NCBI GenBank assembly: GCA_051453625.1
Contig: JBOZIK010000001.1
Coordinates: 124,486,263 to 124,519,460 of the forward strand
From: Welwitschia mirabilis
Taxonomy: Eukaryota > Gnetophyta > Gnetopsida > Welwitschiales
Length of the DNA: 33,198 nucleotides
Direction: 5' to 3'
Part shown: positions 1 through 11,519 of the stretch, one piece after another
Position numbering within the stretch: the first letter of the stretch is position 1
Layout: each line of letters opens with the position of its first letter
Made by a program: the position numbers and the translations under genes
The notes under the pieces: model-generated
What the model saw: only the letters and a program-made list of their open reading frames with translations
The model's database searches: none
What the model was told of the DNA's origin: nothing

Positions 1-540
1 GAAAAATAATCATGTAGATGTGATCGTTAATATGTTTTTTTTTATTTCCAGAGGTAAGCACAAGTTGCTCTATGTCAGCTAGATGTTAGAAGGGATCTTC
101 TTCTGGTTTCCCCAAAAAGGTTGGGTATGCACTTAGATTTCTTAATTTTACATCATCTTCAAGAGGTAAATTGAAAGGATTTTGAATTTCACATTTTTTA
201 TTAGCAATTAAATCTCTAACGTAACGTTCGCATTTGAAGAAGAAGTTCCTAAAATGATTGGAGTATTAGAAGAAGTTACTTGCTTTTGTTTTTGTGATGC
301 TTTCGACATATCCAACATTGAAGAAATAATACAATCACCTTCTATACTATATTTTTCTTTTGTAAAATCAGATTTTGAAATAATAAAAGTAGAAAAATCT
401 TTTTCTTCAATTCTGAGAATTTGCATACCTAGAGTATGCGTACCTGGATTCAATTCAAAGTTGATCAATCCTTCTTTGATATTTTCTTCAATTAGGTTCC
501 ATTCTCTTTGATATTTTATCTTTTTACTAGTATTCACCAT
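1..540 (-). pseudogene. Gag N-terminal remnant of minus-strand element A (Athila-like)
   Basis: Read on the minus strand, an open stretch from 540 to 208 starts MVNTSKKIKYQREWNLIEEN. After one stop it continues in coding-like form to the window edge, with DLIANKK, NPFNLPLEDDV and AYPTFLGKPEEDPF followed by HLADIEQLVLTSGN. The same succession of blocks recurs in element C (IKEGLLNIE, ELLANKKQEI, AYPTFSGED, IKQLILTSEN), so two copies support each other. The pattern of a block like AYPTF-G--EEDP-KHL followed by a helical segment is that of plant Ty3/gypsy Gag, the structural capsid protein. The only visible start is at 540, about 450 bases downstream of the primer-binding site on the minus strand, a normal leader distance. 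In-frame stops show it is dead. The rest of the element lies to the left of the window. Confidence 0.7.
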
Positions 541-987
541 ATCCCTGCATGCTCAAACAACTAACAGAATGGAAAAATCAAAATAGTAGACCATCATCCA
601 CCTTATCATGGGGACGACAGGATGGACGATGGTAGTAGTAAACAGAAACTCTGGAATTACAAAAACTTAAAGAAAATAGATAATTATCGTCTAGATGTGT
701 TGCGGGCATAACATAAAGGATGACAAAAAATTTATTTTCCAAAAGAGAAAAATGCTAGAATATGAAAATGCAGTAAATTTTTCAAACTGTCATCCTCTCA
801 TGTCATGGAGATAACAGGAAAGATGATAGAGAAACTAAAAAGGGAAATGCAGAAATTAATTTGTAGAATTTAGACCTACTTTAACCTAAACTAGAAAAAT
901 ACAGTACTAATTCAAAATAAATATCTAAACAGAAATATCCAAAATGCTTAGTTGATTAGTGACAATCCTCTTAGCTCCTTGTGGCCT
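541..987 (-). other. Leader (5' untranslated region) of element A with hairpin motifs
   Basis: Non-coding stretch between the primer-binding site and gag of element A. It contains an imperfect inverted repeat with arms at 590-603 and 620-633 (ACCATC-TCCA against TGGA-GATGGT, 11 of 14 positions pairing). A second GTCATCC-type segment followed by a purine-rich GATGATAGAG stretch lies near 788-830. Similar motifs occur at the same place in element C. Such structures can belong to packaging or dimerisation signals of retroelement RNA, but that role is inferred here. Confidence 0.45.
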
Positions 988-1005
988 TCCCTGGCAATGG
1001 CACCA
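988..1005 (-). promoter_or_regulatory. Primer-binding site of element A, tRNA-Asp type
   Basis: The plus strand reads TCCCTGGCAATGGCACCA. This matches the 3' end of plant tRNA-Asp including CCA (TCCCCGGCAACGGCGCCA) at 15 of 18 positions, so the primer-binding site is on the minus strand. The three mismatches are all C-to-T or G-to-A changes. A tRNA-Asp primer is characteristic of Athila-type elements. Three bases (AAA) separate it from the LTR end at 1009, as expected for reverse-transcription priming. Confidence 0.85.
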
Positions 1006-1758
1006 AAATGTTGTGGTGTGAATTTATGCAATCTTGAAGCTCTTTAGGTAAACTTATAAATCATATAACTTGTAGAAAAACACATGCTAGTATAGACGGG
1101 AGTTCACCCAAATGTTGTAATCCTAATGAAGGCACTAGGCTTAGAGTAAGATAATTGATTTCCAAAGGTAGTTTTTGGTCTTTTATCTTTTACTAACTAA
1201 AAATAATTAACAAAGTAAATGCAATGCTTTAAATAGAAATGAAATGCAAGTGAATTGGAATGGAATGCAATTGCATTGGAAATGGAATAGAAATGGGAAT
1301 GAAAATAGATCTTACTTAGATCTTAGCCTTTCTATCATAAAGACTACTTATTATAACTTATATCAAAGAAGAAGAATATTTACTAGTTCTTAATCAATAT
1401 AAATTATGAAATGTACCCAAGTAAGACTTGAAATGCAATATGGAAAGCAAAAAATAAATAATGCAAATCTATTCTATTAAAATAGGTCAACCTTAACAAA
1501 GGTTGTTCTTATGATCTAAATAAACCAAAGCTTGTCACTCAACTAAGATCAACTTAAATCATAAGAGAGATGCACAATAATGAGATGAAAGAAGAGATTG
1601 TATTAACTTAAGTAAAATCAGAACAACATCCACTTACAAATCAAAACAATAGCACCTCAATGAGAGGGACACAACCTAACACCAAGAAGACCCATTTTTG
1701 CAGCATAGGATGGATCTCTCGCCCTTCAAGCTTCTATCACAAGTATCTAGTATAAGGG

Positions 1759-1766
1759 TATTTATA
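1759..1766 (-). promoter_or_regulatory. Candidate TATA box of the element A LTR
   Basis: The minus strand reads TATAAATA within the LTR. Its position, with long U3 upstream and primer-binding site about 750 bases downstream, is sensible for the RNA polymerase II promoter of the element. In such A+T-rich DNA a TATA word alone is weak evidence; the LTR context is what supports it. Confidence 0.45.
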
Positions 1767-2107
1767 AATTTCCAAAAGAGGGAATTGGAGGAAAACTCTA
1801 AAGGTGGCAAACAAAAACCCTAATAACCCACATGGTTTGTTTGACCTCATTTACAACAGAATTTATTATTACAGTGTAAAAATAGTTATCATCTTGTATG
1901 TTGTCCACACGACATAGGGGACGATGCCGCCTTAACGGCTTAGGCAGTGTGTCTTATGCTATCATCAGCCCCATGGGTTATCATGTGTGCAGTTCTAATG
2001 TTGTCGTCCTACCTATTTTATGGACGATAATGTGAACGATGCCTTGTCAACATGTGCACCATGTGCTGCTATCAGTGTCGTAGGCTACTGTCCATGTCAG
2101 CAGTCTG

Positions 2108-2133
2108 GTCATCCTATGTGTCATGAGGATGAC
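2108..2133. repeat. Perfect 8-bp inverted repeat in LTR U3 of element A
   Basis: GTCATCCT at 2108-2115 and AGGATGAC at 2126-2133 are exact reverse complements around a 10-base loop. It is one of several GTCATCC/GGATGAC hairpins found in the LTR and leader of this family. Confidence 0.8.
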
Positions 2134-2383
2134 AAGTGGGATGATGATCTTATTTAGTTTTTCTCTCCAAGATGAATCAGTCTTTGCCTCGTATAGTCCA
2201 TCTTCTAATTCTGCAGTATCAGAATAGGCCTAAGAAATTGCTAGAAATGCTAGATATCACATGTTTATTAATCATCTTATTCATGAATTCATAGCTATCA
2301 ATATTGTATCAAAAACCTATATGAATATCCTATAAAGATACTCAAAATACACCATCAGAGTCCAATAAATTGGCATCATAACA

Positions 2384-2844
2384 TATCCTTCTACTTAACC
2401 TTGTCAGTTCCGATAAAGTAAGTGATCAACTAGATTGTGAGCTAATTTGTTTAACATAACAATAATTCCTGTATAATGTAAATTGAGTCTATATAAAATG
2501 ATATCATTAATAGGTAATTAATACAAGTACTGAAAAATTTCCTAAGCCTCCTACTTAAACATGTCACTATAGAATGAATGCAATATAGAAATCATAGAAT
2601 GAAACTTGATGGCTCTTAAAAGTAAAACTGTGTATGCATGCTAAAGAACAAAAATAATGGATCATTATGCACATTTTAACTGATCAGATAGATATGGTTA
2701 TAAAAACATGTACAAGTACTATTGAATCCTACATGATAAAGTGTGTCAATGCTCTGAAAATTTTATGAAGAACTCATAAAAACTCATCTAAAGTTAGATC
2801 ATGAAGCTCATAAAAGAAAACTTTTGTGCTGATCATAAAAGAGA
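2384..2844. other. Unassigned stretch right of the element A LTR; purine-rich on the minus strand at its left edge
   Basis: Directly right of the LTR the minus strand reads AAGTAGAAGGATA and then TG. This resembles a polypurine tract adjoining a 3' LTR. If so, this stretch is the 3' internal end of a second copy in tandem. Near 2781-2843 the word CTCATAAAA or GATCATAAAA recurs several times before the sequence runs into an N gap. No coding region is recognisable. Confidence 0.3.
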
Positions 2845-2944
2845 NNNNNNNNNNNNNNNNNNNNNNNNNNNNNNNNNNNNNNNNNNNNNNNNNNNNNNNN
2901 NNNNNNNNNNNNNNNNNNNNNNNNNNNNNNNNNNNNNNNNNNNN
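2845..2944. other. Assembly gap of 100 N
   Basis: Exactly 100 undetermined bases, probably a placeholder length. Translations crossing it are meaningless. Confidence 0.95.
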
Positions 2945-3301
2945 TATCATCCAGGATGTCATCTAGACAATATGAGGAATGACAGTACATCATAACATAT
3001 ATCGAAAGTGATGACTCAGTAGTCCACATAAGCAGTTATCTTCCTGCATATTATGTGGATGATGAAGGGGATGATGGTCTTTTTTAATGATTTTCTTGAG
3101 GAGAAACCTAGCAATATTATCATAAAAAGCTCTATTTATTGGAAAGTTCCTTTAATGCATCAAATCTGGATAATAACTACACTTTTTTAAGATTTCCTCT
3201 TGTATCTCCAAAAATCCTCAGAATTGTACCTAAACCTATATAAAAGTCCTACAAAACAACTCATAAAACCCATTAAATAATCATAAATTGGTAATGCAAC
3301 A
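2945..3301 (-). repeat. Truncated second copy of the A-family LTR (U3 end)
   Basis: This stretch aligns in direct orientation with about 1990-2383 of the LTR of element A. Shared landmarks are GTAGGCTACTGTCCA-like against GACTCAGTAGTCCACA, the GGGATGATG-TCTT block (2139-2152 against 3068-3082), and the terminal AATTGGNATNANAACA-like end (ATAAATTGG at 2366-2374 against 3282-3291, then ACA). The left side is lost in the N gap. To its right I see no polypurine tract, so it may be a broken solo LTR or part of a longer rearranged LTR. Confidence 0.55.
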
Positions 3302-5781
3302 TAGAAAAATGTTTATGATATATCATAAAAATATGTTATTCCTTTCTATTAGCTCTCACCAAGATGTAAGTAGATTTGATGAGTCTCTTATGCTTGGTGA
3401 TTGAGGTTACTCATGAATGCTTATGGCTAAGTAACCCCTATGGGCATTCATTATATACTCAGGAACCCATATTTTCTCATGTTAATATAAATAAAATATA
3501 TTTTTTATTTTTTATTTATTAGGTTTATGTTATTATGGGCAAATTCTGATCCTAGAAAATCTCTTTTAGGCTAATACAGTTTCATAGAAATATTAAAGCT
3601 CACAGTACATGGTTCTTTTTGAATTGATTTGATTTTTATTTCTTCAATAATTTGAATCAGTAATTTAATTAATATATTTTATAGTTAATTATTTAGTACA
3701 TTCATTATTTTATTGATTTAAATTATTACATAATTTGTTGTAGAGACTTTGTCATATTTGTGTTATGGTAAAAAATTAACTTTCTAGAATAGAGGCATAT
3801 GTTAAAAACATTATAGCTTATTAATTAGTACGTATAAATTAGTGCAATTTTTTTGTAAGTATAGGACTATGTTATGAACATGAAAATATAAAATAGTAAC
3901 CTTTTTAATGCATAATTATTTTTAAAAAGTTGTTTATTAAAATACATTATAAAACATATGCAAAAAATAGTAATCGGTTAATTTATGTTTCTATAATTAT
4001 CTATTAAGATATCTACAAACTTGAGAGTTCTAAGTTGTAGGAAATTGAAGATTTGAAAAACATCTTAAATCATTCTTTCCAAAACATCTCAAATCATTTA
4101 AAACCCCAAAGCATTTTTAAATTTATAATTATTTTAGTGTAATATGGTAGGACTGTAATTTTAGACAATTTGATAGTTTTTATCCTTAAATGATGAATTT
4201 AGAAATAATATTTTTAGAATTCCAAGATATTTTAAGTTAGATTCTAAGGATCCTATCATATGTCTACTTTATGAAAAACTGCTGTAATTTATTTTTTGCT
4301 TCATAATTAATTAATTATTAATTTTTAACTATGATGTATCCTTAGAGCTTAAAAATGTTATACTTAATATCTTAAGTTATAAAAAAATTACTACATAAAA
4401 TTTTATAGGGAATTTAAGTAAATAAGATGTTTTTTAATCAATAGCTTTAAGTTAAATTACCTAGAAATAATATTTTATTTTTAGAAATACCTCTTTCACT
4501 TTTTTACTTTATCTTGTATTGAATGTATATGCTTGTAAGAGTTTTCACCTTAGTAGTTTAAGTAATATAAATTGTCTTTAACTTATAAATTATTTTTTTG
4601 ACTTACTATATAGCCATATAGATGTTGGATAAAGAGTTATATCTTAAAACTTATTCTTGAGATATACTTTCTTTTGTTTACCTTCATTGTACCAATACAT
4701 GGAGCTTGTCATATTCGCATGGAAGAATGTTTCTAGGATTGGCATAGCTTCAAGTATAGTTTAATTTCTTTAAGTAAATCATCAAGATGTAATTTAATAA
4801 CCTTGAATATTTTTATTATTACTAAAAGAAAGAAAATAAAATAATATTTATTTTATTTTATAAAAAAGAATAATTTTTTATTTTAGATTTTAATTATTGT
4901 AATCTTAAATATAGAGATGTTCTAGCATGATTGTTTTCTCTTTTATGGCTAGTTTTATAAAATAAACCTAAGGATGTTTAGAATTATTAAAAATAGGTAA
5001 ATAATACATTAAATAATCAATTAATTAGAATTATACACATGCATTTATGTGGTATATTAATCGAACAAGACTAAATTAAGATAATTCTAATAATGATCAT
5101 TCTTACATTTGGATTTCATCACCAACATGGGTTGCATTGCATTTTTCCCTCCTTAAAAATACCCTTCTAGAAATGGATTTGATCATCACTCTCCTACCTT
5201 ATTCATGTATGAACTTACTTCGGCTTAATATCTCAAGCCCTTAGCATATATGGATCATGTTGCACCATCTACAGATGTTTCAAGGAAGTGGGGGTTATTT
5301 GTAAGCATGCATCTACCTTCCGTATTACCTGTCACCTATAGTAGAGGTATATCAAGATGAAGTGAAAGCTTATGAAGTTAAGTTAAACCATGTTTGTATA
5401 GTTTAGAATCTGAAATAGAACTAACTTATCCAAAGGATGCTTGGATACTAAAGTGGAATGCCATTAATGGGAGTTGCAACCTCCTATTATATTGGTTATG
5501 TATTATCCTTAAACATATCCATGTATGTTTATAATACATTTAAAGCTCCTCAACTATTTATAAAATATCTTTCTATGTGATGAATAACTAGGAACAAACG
5601 GAGGACACAAACTTGTAACATTGCTATTATTTATAAATCAAAATAACTTAGGAATTAATTATAAATAAATATATAATAACAACATGATTTGTCTTTCTCA
5701 AAATATAAAAGTGCTAATTAAAGGAGTAATAAAATTTGATCCTAGGTTCTACTATTTATATTAGATAATAATATTAGATGA
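3302..5781. other. A+T-rich DNA without recognisable genes
   Basis: No reading frame of useful length or familiar motif is visible on either strand. The 5100-5480 part is a little less A+T-rich but gives only broken frames that I do not recognise. Overlapping inverted repeats lie at 3405-3451. Otherwise the stretch is what deeply decayed repeat DNA looks like. Confidence 0.6.
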
Positions 5782-5827
5782 NNNNNNNNNNNNNNNNNNN
5801 NNNNNNNNNNNNNNNNNNNGGGGGGGG
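5782..5827. other. Gap of 38 N followed by a G run
   Basis: Thirty-eight undetermined bases end in eight Gs at 5820-5827, very unusual in this A+T-rich surrounding. A homopolymer or low-quality read end is the likely explanation. Confidence 0.8.
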
Positions 5828-8800
5828 ATGCTTAATTAGGATGGATAAAGATAGGATGTCAGATAACTTCATCAATATTTATGCTTTATTTATTGATTTA
5901 GGTCTAGTTTCTATAGTAATCTAGTAATCAAATCTCATACCCTTAATAAATACTTAGTCTTCTAGAACTCATAGTTATCTCTATTAAAGTATGCAGGACA
6001 TTTGATTAGATGTCCTTCCATTAAATCATTTGTACATAACACTTGAATTGCATAAATAAATAAGTAAAAATTCTAATAACCTATTCTAACAACAATTTGG
6101 AGGATTGGATATCCCAAAGGGGAAGGGTGCATAGGATAGATAATTAAATTTTAATTATTAAAATTAATTCTATTAAGAACACTATCAAATTTAACTGATG
6201 CTATAATGTAAATTAAGCATAATTATATAAAAAAGTAATGTTGTAATAAATATCATAAGATGTAATCAAAGTAATCCTATTTTTCCTATAAATAAATAAG
6301 TTATGTAATTCCTAAAGCTCTAATGAGACTTTTTAGTCATTCTTAACCAATTACAATGAAATTTTGTGGTAATCTTTAGCCTCAAAGCCCATTACAATGA
6401 TACTTATCAATTGTCTTTTAATGATAAAGATGAAGGATAACAGTTAAATAATAATACAAGGGAACATGATGTGCTTTTCATAATGTACAATATTAAATTT
6501 AGATTCAAAATTTTTTTTAATTTGTAATAGTATTTATATGTATAATAAATCTTCTTTCTAATAATTACAATTCATCATTACATATTGCGTAACTAATATG
6601 ACAAGTTAAAATGCTTATCCATTGCTTATAAAAGTTAGAAAAATAGTTATTTCTTAATTTCAATAGTTATGTGCTATTATTATCTTTAATTTCCATGTGC
6701 TAGATATCTGACCCCTTATCTAAACTTAATCAACTACTTAGGTAGTTAATCCTTATTCCTAGCTAGTTAATTGTCTCATACTTTGTAATTAGTTGTTAAT
6801 AGATAATTGACTAGCTAGAAGTTCTGAATTAACTAGATAAAAGTTTTTATTTGTCCATCTATAAGTTTCTAGTTGCTCCTCTAGAAATTTCTACTTAATT
6901 TTAGCATAATCATACTAATAGTAATCAGTAATCTAGAGATTTTTGATCACCCATATAGAAGTTTTTGGTCATCTATCTTAAGCTAATTTTCATATTTTAC
7001 TTTTATATCTTTAACCTTAGATTATTTTTAATTTTATATGAGTAAGTTTCTCCTTGTTTTAGCTTCAAAATTTATTTTAATCCTTTAATAAGCATATATA
7101 ATTATGACTAGAATTGATTGTGATTTGATTGGTCATTAATATATAATCTATAAGTGCGATATTCCTGTTAGAAATTAGTAATGGTAACTTATAATGTAAT
7201 ATATTATGCAAACATTATATTATTCATTTTAAATTTTAAATATAATAAAAGTATAATTAATGCAAATGTTATGTCTTATAATGAGATGTAGGAAAACACT
7301 AGAATATCACAAATGACATCATCCATAAACACATAAACTACCTAAATCCTCAAAAGCATTAAAATAACCAATCTAAAAATGAACTGCAAAAATACATTTA
7401 AAAAATAATATTATATAATTAATAATATTTATTAAACTAGATATGGGAAAGTAAAGCAAAGTTATTTATAGATGAAAGTGCATTCATTAATGATTCAACC
7501 ACTATGAAGAACATCATATTATGGATAAGGATCTAAGGTAAGGCATGACAAATGTTATATGATTTAGTCATTCTCTCATACTTAAGGAGAAGGAAATAAG
7601 GCTTAGAACCTCATGATAAACCAAGCCTTCATCATAGCCATTAGACTTTTAGATATAAAATCATATATTTTGAATGGAGAATAATGGATAGTGCTCTGCT
7701 AATAGTATAATTCAAGCTACACAATTAAGTAATAAGTCATAGATGAAGAAGAGTAACTCTTGAGGTAGGTTATGCTTTTATAACTCTCCTTAATGTTAAA
7801 GATATCTGATGGATTATTCTTGTTATGAACAAATGGTTTGTAATATATATTCTTGGGTGGTAGAATATAGATATGTCATCTTATCATCTAAGTTACTTAT
7901 TTTTCTTTATGAAAATCACTTGGATCTAAAACATTAATGACACTAGTAGTTTAGACAGTGATGCTAGTCATCTTAATTAACTTTTTTCTACCATAGTTTA
8001 GATAACTAATATGACTTATTAATAAAATATCATAAGTTATTTATTTTTAATAATAGTTTTAGTAATTAATAGATAAATATGTTTAGTAATAAATTAATTA
8101 TAACTATGGTATTTTATGGCCTTGAAAATATGTTATTTTACTAAATTTTAAAGATAAAATACATAAACCTTTAAGCATAAATATCTTACACAATAAATGA
8201 AGTAAGCCACTTACTTATCATAACTCTAGGTTTTAGCTAATAATACATTATAAAACTTAATGTTTTCAAGAGTTCATCTCTCAATTAACACTACTTTCAA
8301 CTTTCTTTACTTTGCATTTCTTTCTATTTTTTCCACATTACCTATAATTCTAAGTGAAGGGGATAGGATTAAAGTCATAACCTAGGGAAATATATTAATA
8401 AATGTTTTTTAAGTATTTGAGCAATAATTTTAAAATAAAACCTACACTTAAATCTTAGAATCTTAATATCACCATGATACGATAGTTTTAACACTAAAAA
8501 ATTTCTATTTCACTTAGATATGAGTTTATTAAAAACCTTATTGTGTTCTTAATTATCTAGTAAGACCAAACAATTAGGTTTAAAGTGTTTTTAAAAATGA
8601 TGAACTTATTAATTTTTGGATGCTTTAGTTTTTCATTTCCTAATTTCTTTTTTAAGTTTGTTTAAATGTTGAAGAAGAGGTTGAAATCCAACACACTAGT
8701 GGATCACTCTTCACTAGAAGGTTATTATTATAGTGTAGAAAGTAGAGGTAAAAATGTCTTATAAATTTTTGTTAAAATGTAAGAGATAGTTTTTCATAAT

Positions 8801-10329
8801 GTTTTATGAGAGGATTATTTTATAAATATTTAGATGGATTTCTACTCATTAGTTTTAACTAGTTTTAAGTCTTTAAATTCATCCATGGGATTCCTTTCCA
8901 TTGCATTGAAGACTTATAACTTTGTATTTATATTTCTAGCAAACATCTTTACTACTTCATTTATACAATTTTTAGATCATTACAGGCTACTTGGAATCAT
9001 TGTTTAAGATAAGGAAATACCCCTTTAGATTTTTTCATCTCTAAGACTACAAAGTCCACTAGGTAGTAAAATTTTTCAACCTATACAAGAACATTTTCTA
9101 TTACTTGTTTGGAAATTTTAATTGAGTGTTTAGCATGCTAGGATATTATTTTCATCTTTTTATCATTCTAAAATATTTATTCTAGTAAAGAACTAGCTAT
9201 TCTCTTACTTTCTAACTCAAGTAAATCTCTATCTAATCTCTTATTTCCTATGACACATGATATTGTTAGGAAAATAATATATATAAATTTTGGAAAAATG
9301 TTTATTTTCAACTATAGCATTTACCTATTAAACTAGAAAACACTTCATTTTAATATTTATCTTTCTCTTTAAAATGCATTTATCTTTAAATAATTTAACA
9401 TAAATACTTATTTGATAGTGTTTAAAAATGAAATATTTATTTTAGTTTCTTTAAAAATATTTAGGAATTCTTCTTTAAGCTATTTCTTCCCTCATGATGT
9501 AAGGTATTTAGGGAATGGATATTTTTGTAATTCCTTATGTATAAATCTCTTCATGTCATTTTATTTATCTTTAACAATTTTGAATGTGGTTTAGGACAAG
9601 GAATTAGATGTAAAAGACTAGATTCTAGATGGTTGAACATATTTCTTTATCTAGGTATTAATTCTAAGTGGGATAACATTTAACTCTCTTAACTTCTCCT
9701 TATTATTTCATATCATTTACATTCATTATATTAGGAAGTGATTGGATTTAAAGCTTATTATTTTTCCTCTTAATAGGTGTGGTCAACATAGAGGTTGGAG
9801 TTTAAAAACATTAATTGATTCTTAACTCTAGACATTAATGATTCCAAGAATTCTATGTATTGATTTTTGTTTATTTATTGTTGGCAGTCAATTTGATGTT
9901 CATGAATTTTTTTAATAATGTTTTTTAGTTTTCTACTATAAGGTTAACATGATGATTATAAACTAGATGCTTTATTTTGTAAGGTCTTCCATGAAAGACT
10001 AGGATGATTTTTCTACTTCACATTATAAAAATATCTATAAGGAAATGATGATTTCTATTTTACTACTATGGTAATTTTATTTAAAAGGATCTTATAGATT
10101 ATATAATTTTTACATATTTAGTCACTATGTTCTTGTACAAGTGGTATAGAGGGATGCTCATTAATTTCATGCTCATCAAAAGTACACATAGTAAATATAA
10201 CTCCACCACTAGTTGTCTTAGGTATATATGTCTTAATATTATCTGACATCTTAGTGATGTGATGTTGAATAAGATTATTTCTTCGTATAACTTATATATT
10301 TATTATCCTATGGCTTTAACGTCCTATTT
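5828..10329. other. A+T-rich DNA without recognisable genes
   Basis: Both strands are full of stops. A frame of 60 codons at 9412-9594 has a composition dominated by Phe, Leu, Ile and Ser, as expected by chance from T-rich DNA, and I do not accept it as a gene. Because a minus-strand gag remnant lies just to the right, part of 8500-10330 could be the matching pol region decayed past recognition, but I could not find protease or reverse transcriptase motifs there. Confidence 0.5.
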
Positions 10330-10800
10330 GGTTATTATAATATTTCTGGAAGGTCTATTCTAACATTTAGATTTCTTAGTTATTCTTTTCAAAGTTTTCC
10401 ATGCTTTATCTAGTTCTTTAAATATAAACTTTTCATTGCTTATCATATCTATTAGTTACTTATATATTACAATTAGTCCTTCATAGTAAATGTCTAGTAA
10501 TCATCAAGTCTCAAAATCATGTTGAAAACATCTATTTAACAAATCCTTAAAGTACTGTAAGGTTTCCTTAAAAGGTTTTTTTCATTTATTCTTGAAAATC
10601 CATAAATTTTCATCTAAATTCATTGGTTTTACATGCTAGGAAGTATCTTTTAAAAATTCATACTTATAATTTTTTTCATGATTTAATATAATAATTTTTT
10701 AGTTTGTGTAATATAGATTTTACATTTTCTTTTAAAGAAAAATAAAAAAAGGTTTATCCTATCTACTTTACCTTAATCTTTTATGATTTTAAATTCTCTT
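10330..10800 (-). pseudogene. Gag remnant of a further Athila-like element, minus strand
   Basis: The minus strand across 10561-10506 translates to LQYFKDLLNRCFQHDFETW, followed by DIYYEGL (10496-10468) and a KELDKAWKTLK stretch. This matches the Gag motif of plant Ty3/gypsy elements in which a YF-DLL-RCP-HG-E-W block precedes a Y-GL block and an A-E-L-K-like helix. Upstream on the same strand near 10640-10700 is a further block resembling the gag segment that precedes it (EYFERYF-like), less certain. Several in-frame stops and shifts show it is dead. It is on the opposite strand to element B, whose 5' LTR begins about 700 bases to the right, so it belongs to a separate insertion. Confidence 0.5.
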
Positions 10801-11519
10801 AAGTGTTAGGGATCTTTCAAATATAGGCCATAAAATTTGAATAGAATGGTTTTATTTTAATTTTATTTATGTAAGGGGTTAAAACCATACAAGATGTATA
10901 TATAAATACTCTAGTTGCCACAAATCTTCTAAAAATTCCTAGATGACCCTTGATAAAAATTATTTCTATCTATATGTGAAGAGAATATCAATGGAAGTTT
11001 TAGTTGAGATTTCAGTAGTCTAAAATGCATGTTTTAAATAATCTTAGTTAAGATCAAATAAATTTAGAAAAGACTGGTATTCTAGTTATTCATTATTTTC
11101 CTCACAAATTTAGCTAGTAATAGATCTAATAAAATGATGCATGAGAAGTTAAAATTAGTATATAGAGTTTTATGATAAAATACCAATGCAAAATGACATT
11201 ATATTATTTGAACATGAAATTTGCAAATTAAATGAAAAAGAGATTTAGAGAAAGTATGGTAGTAGTAGTAGAAGTGATAACCACATTAGTTAATTAAGGA
11301 ATTTTACATTTTAAAGGATAGATAGAATTTAGCATAAAAGTTATGCTATTTTATATAAGATCTCTGACCAAAAAATATTTTAGATTTATAAATTAATATT
11401 TAAAAAAATAAAGTTATCTATTGATAGTAAAACATACAAATAAAAATTCCATATATTTTGATAAGAAAATTAAATCTAACCCTTTTTATGATAAGAAACA
11501 CAGAAATAATAATAAATCA
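10801..11519. other. Flanking A+T-rich DNA left of element B
   Basis: No gene seen. A plus-strand TATATAAATA word lies near 10898-10908 and a short GTA repeat near 11260. Neither has supporting context. Confidence 0.5.

Larger units (their letters stand above)
1009..2383 (-). repeat. LTR of element A, minus-strand orientation
   Basis: The LTR starts with TG right after the primer-binding site spacer and probably ends at the CA of CATCATAACA at 2383, giving about 1375 bases. The first 700 bases align with the LTR of element C (shared CACATACTAGTATA-type block near 1081-1097 and a GGATCTC block near 1710-1720). A TATAAATA box reads on the minus strand at 1759-1766, so U3 lies towards 2383 and R/U5 towards 1009. 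The U3 half (about 1900-2140) is less A+T-rich and full of GGACGAT and ATCATCC words, including a perfect 8-bp inverted repeat. The right end at 2383 is inferred from TG..CA termini and from similarity to the copy ending at 3301. Confidence 0.7.

Noticed and set aside
254-511. Plus-strand frame of 85 codons
   Set aside because: It lies opposite the Gag frame of element A, which has a counterpart in element C. The plus frame has no family signal.
10898-10908. TATATAAATA as a promoter
   Set aside because: TATA words are frequent by chance here and there is no LTR or gene downstream to support it.
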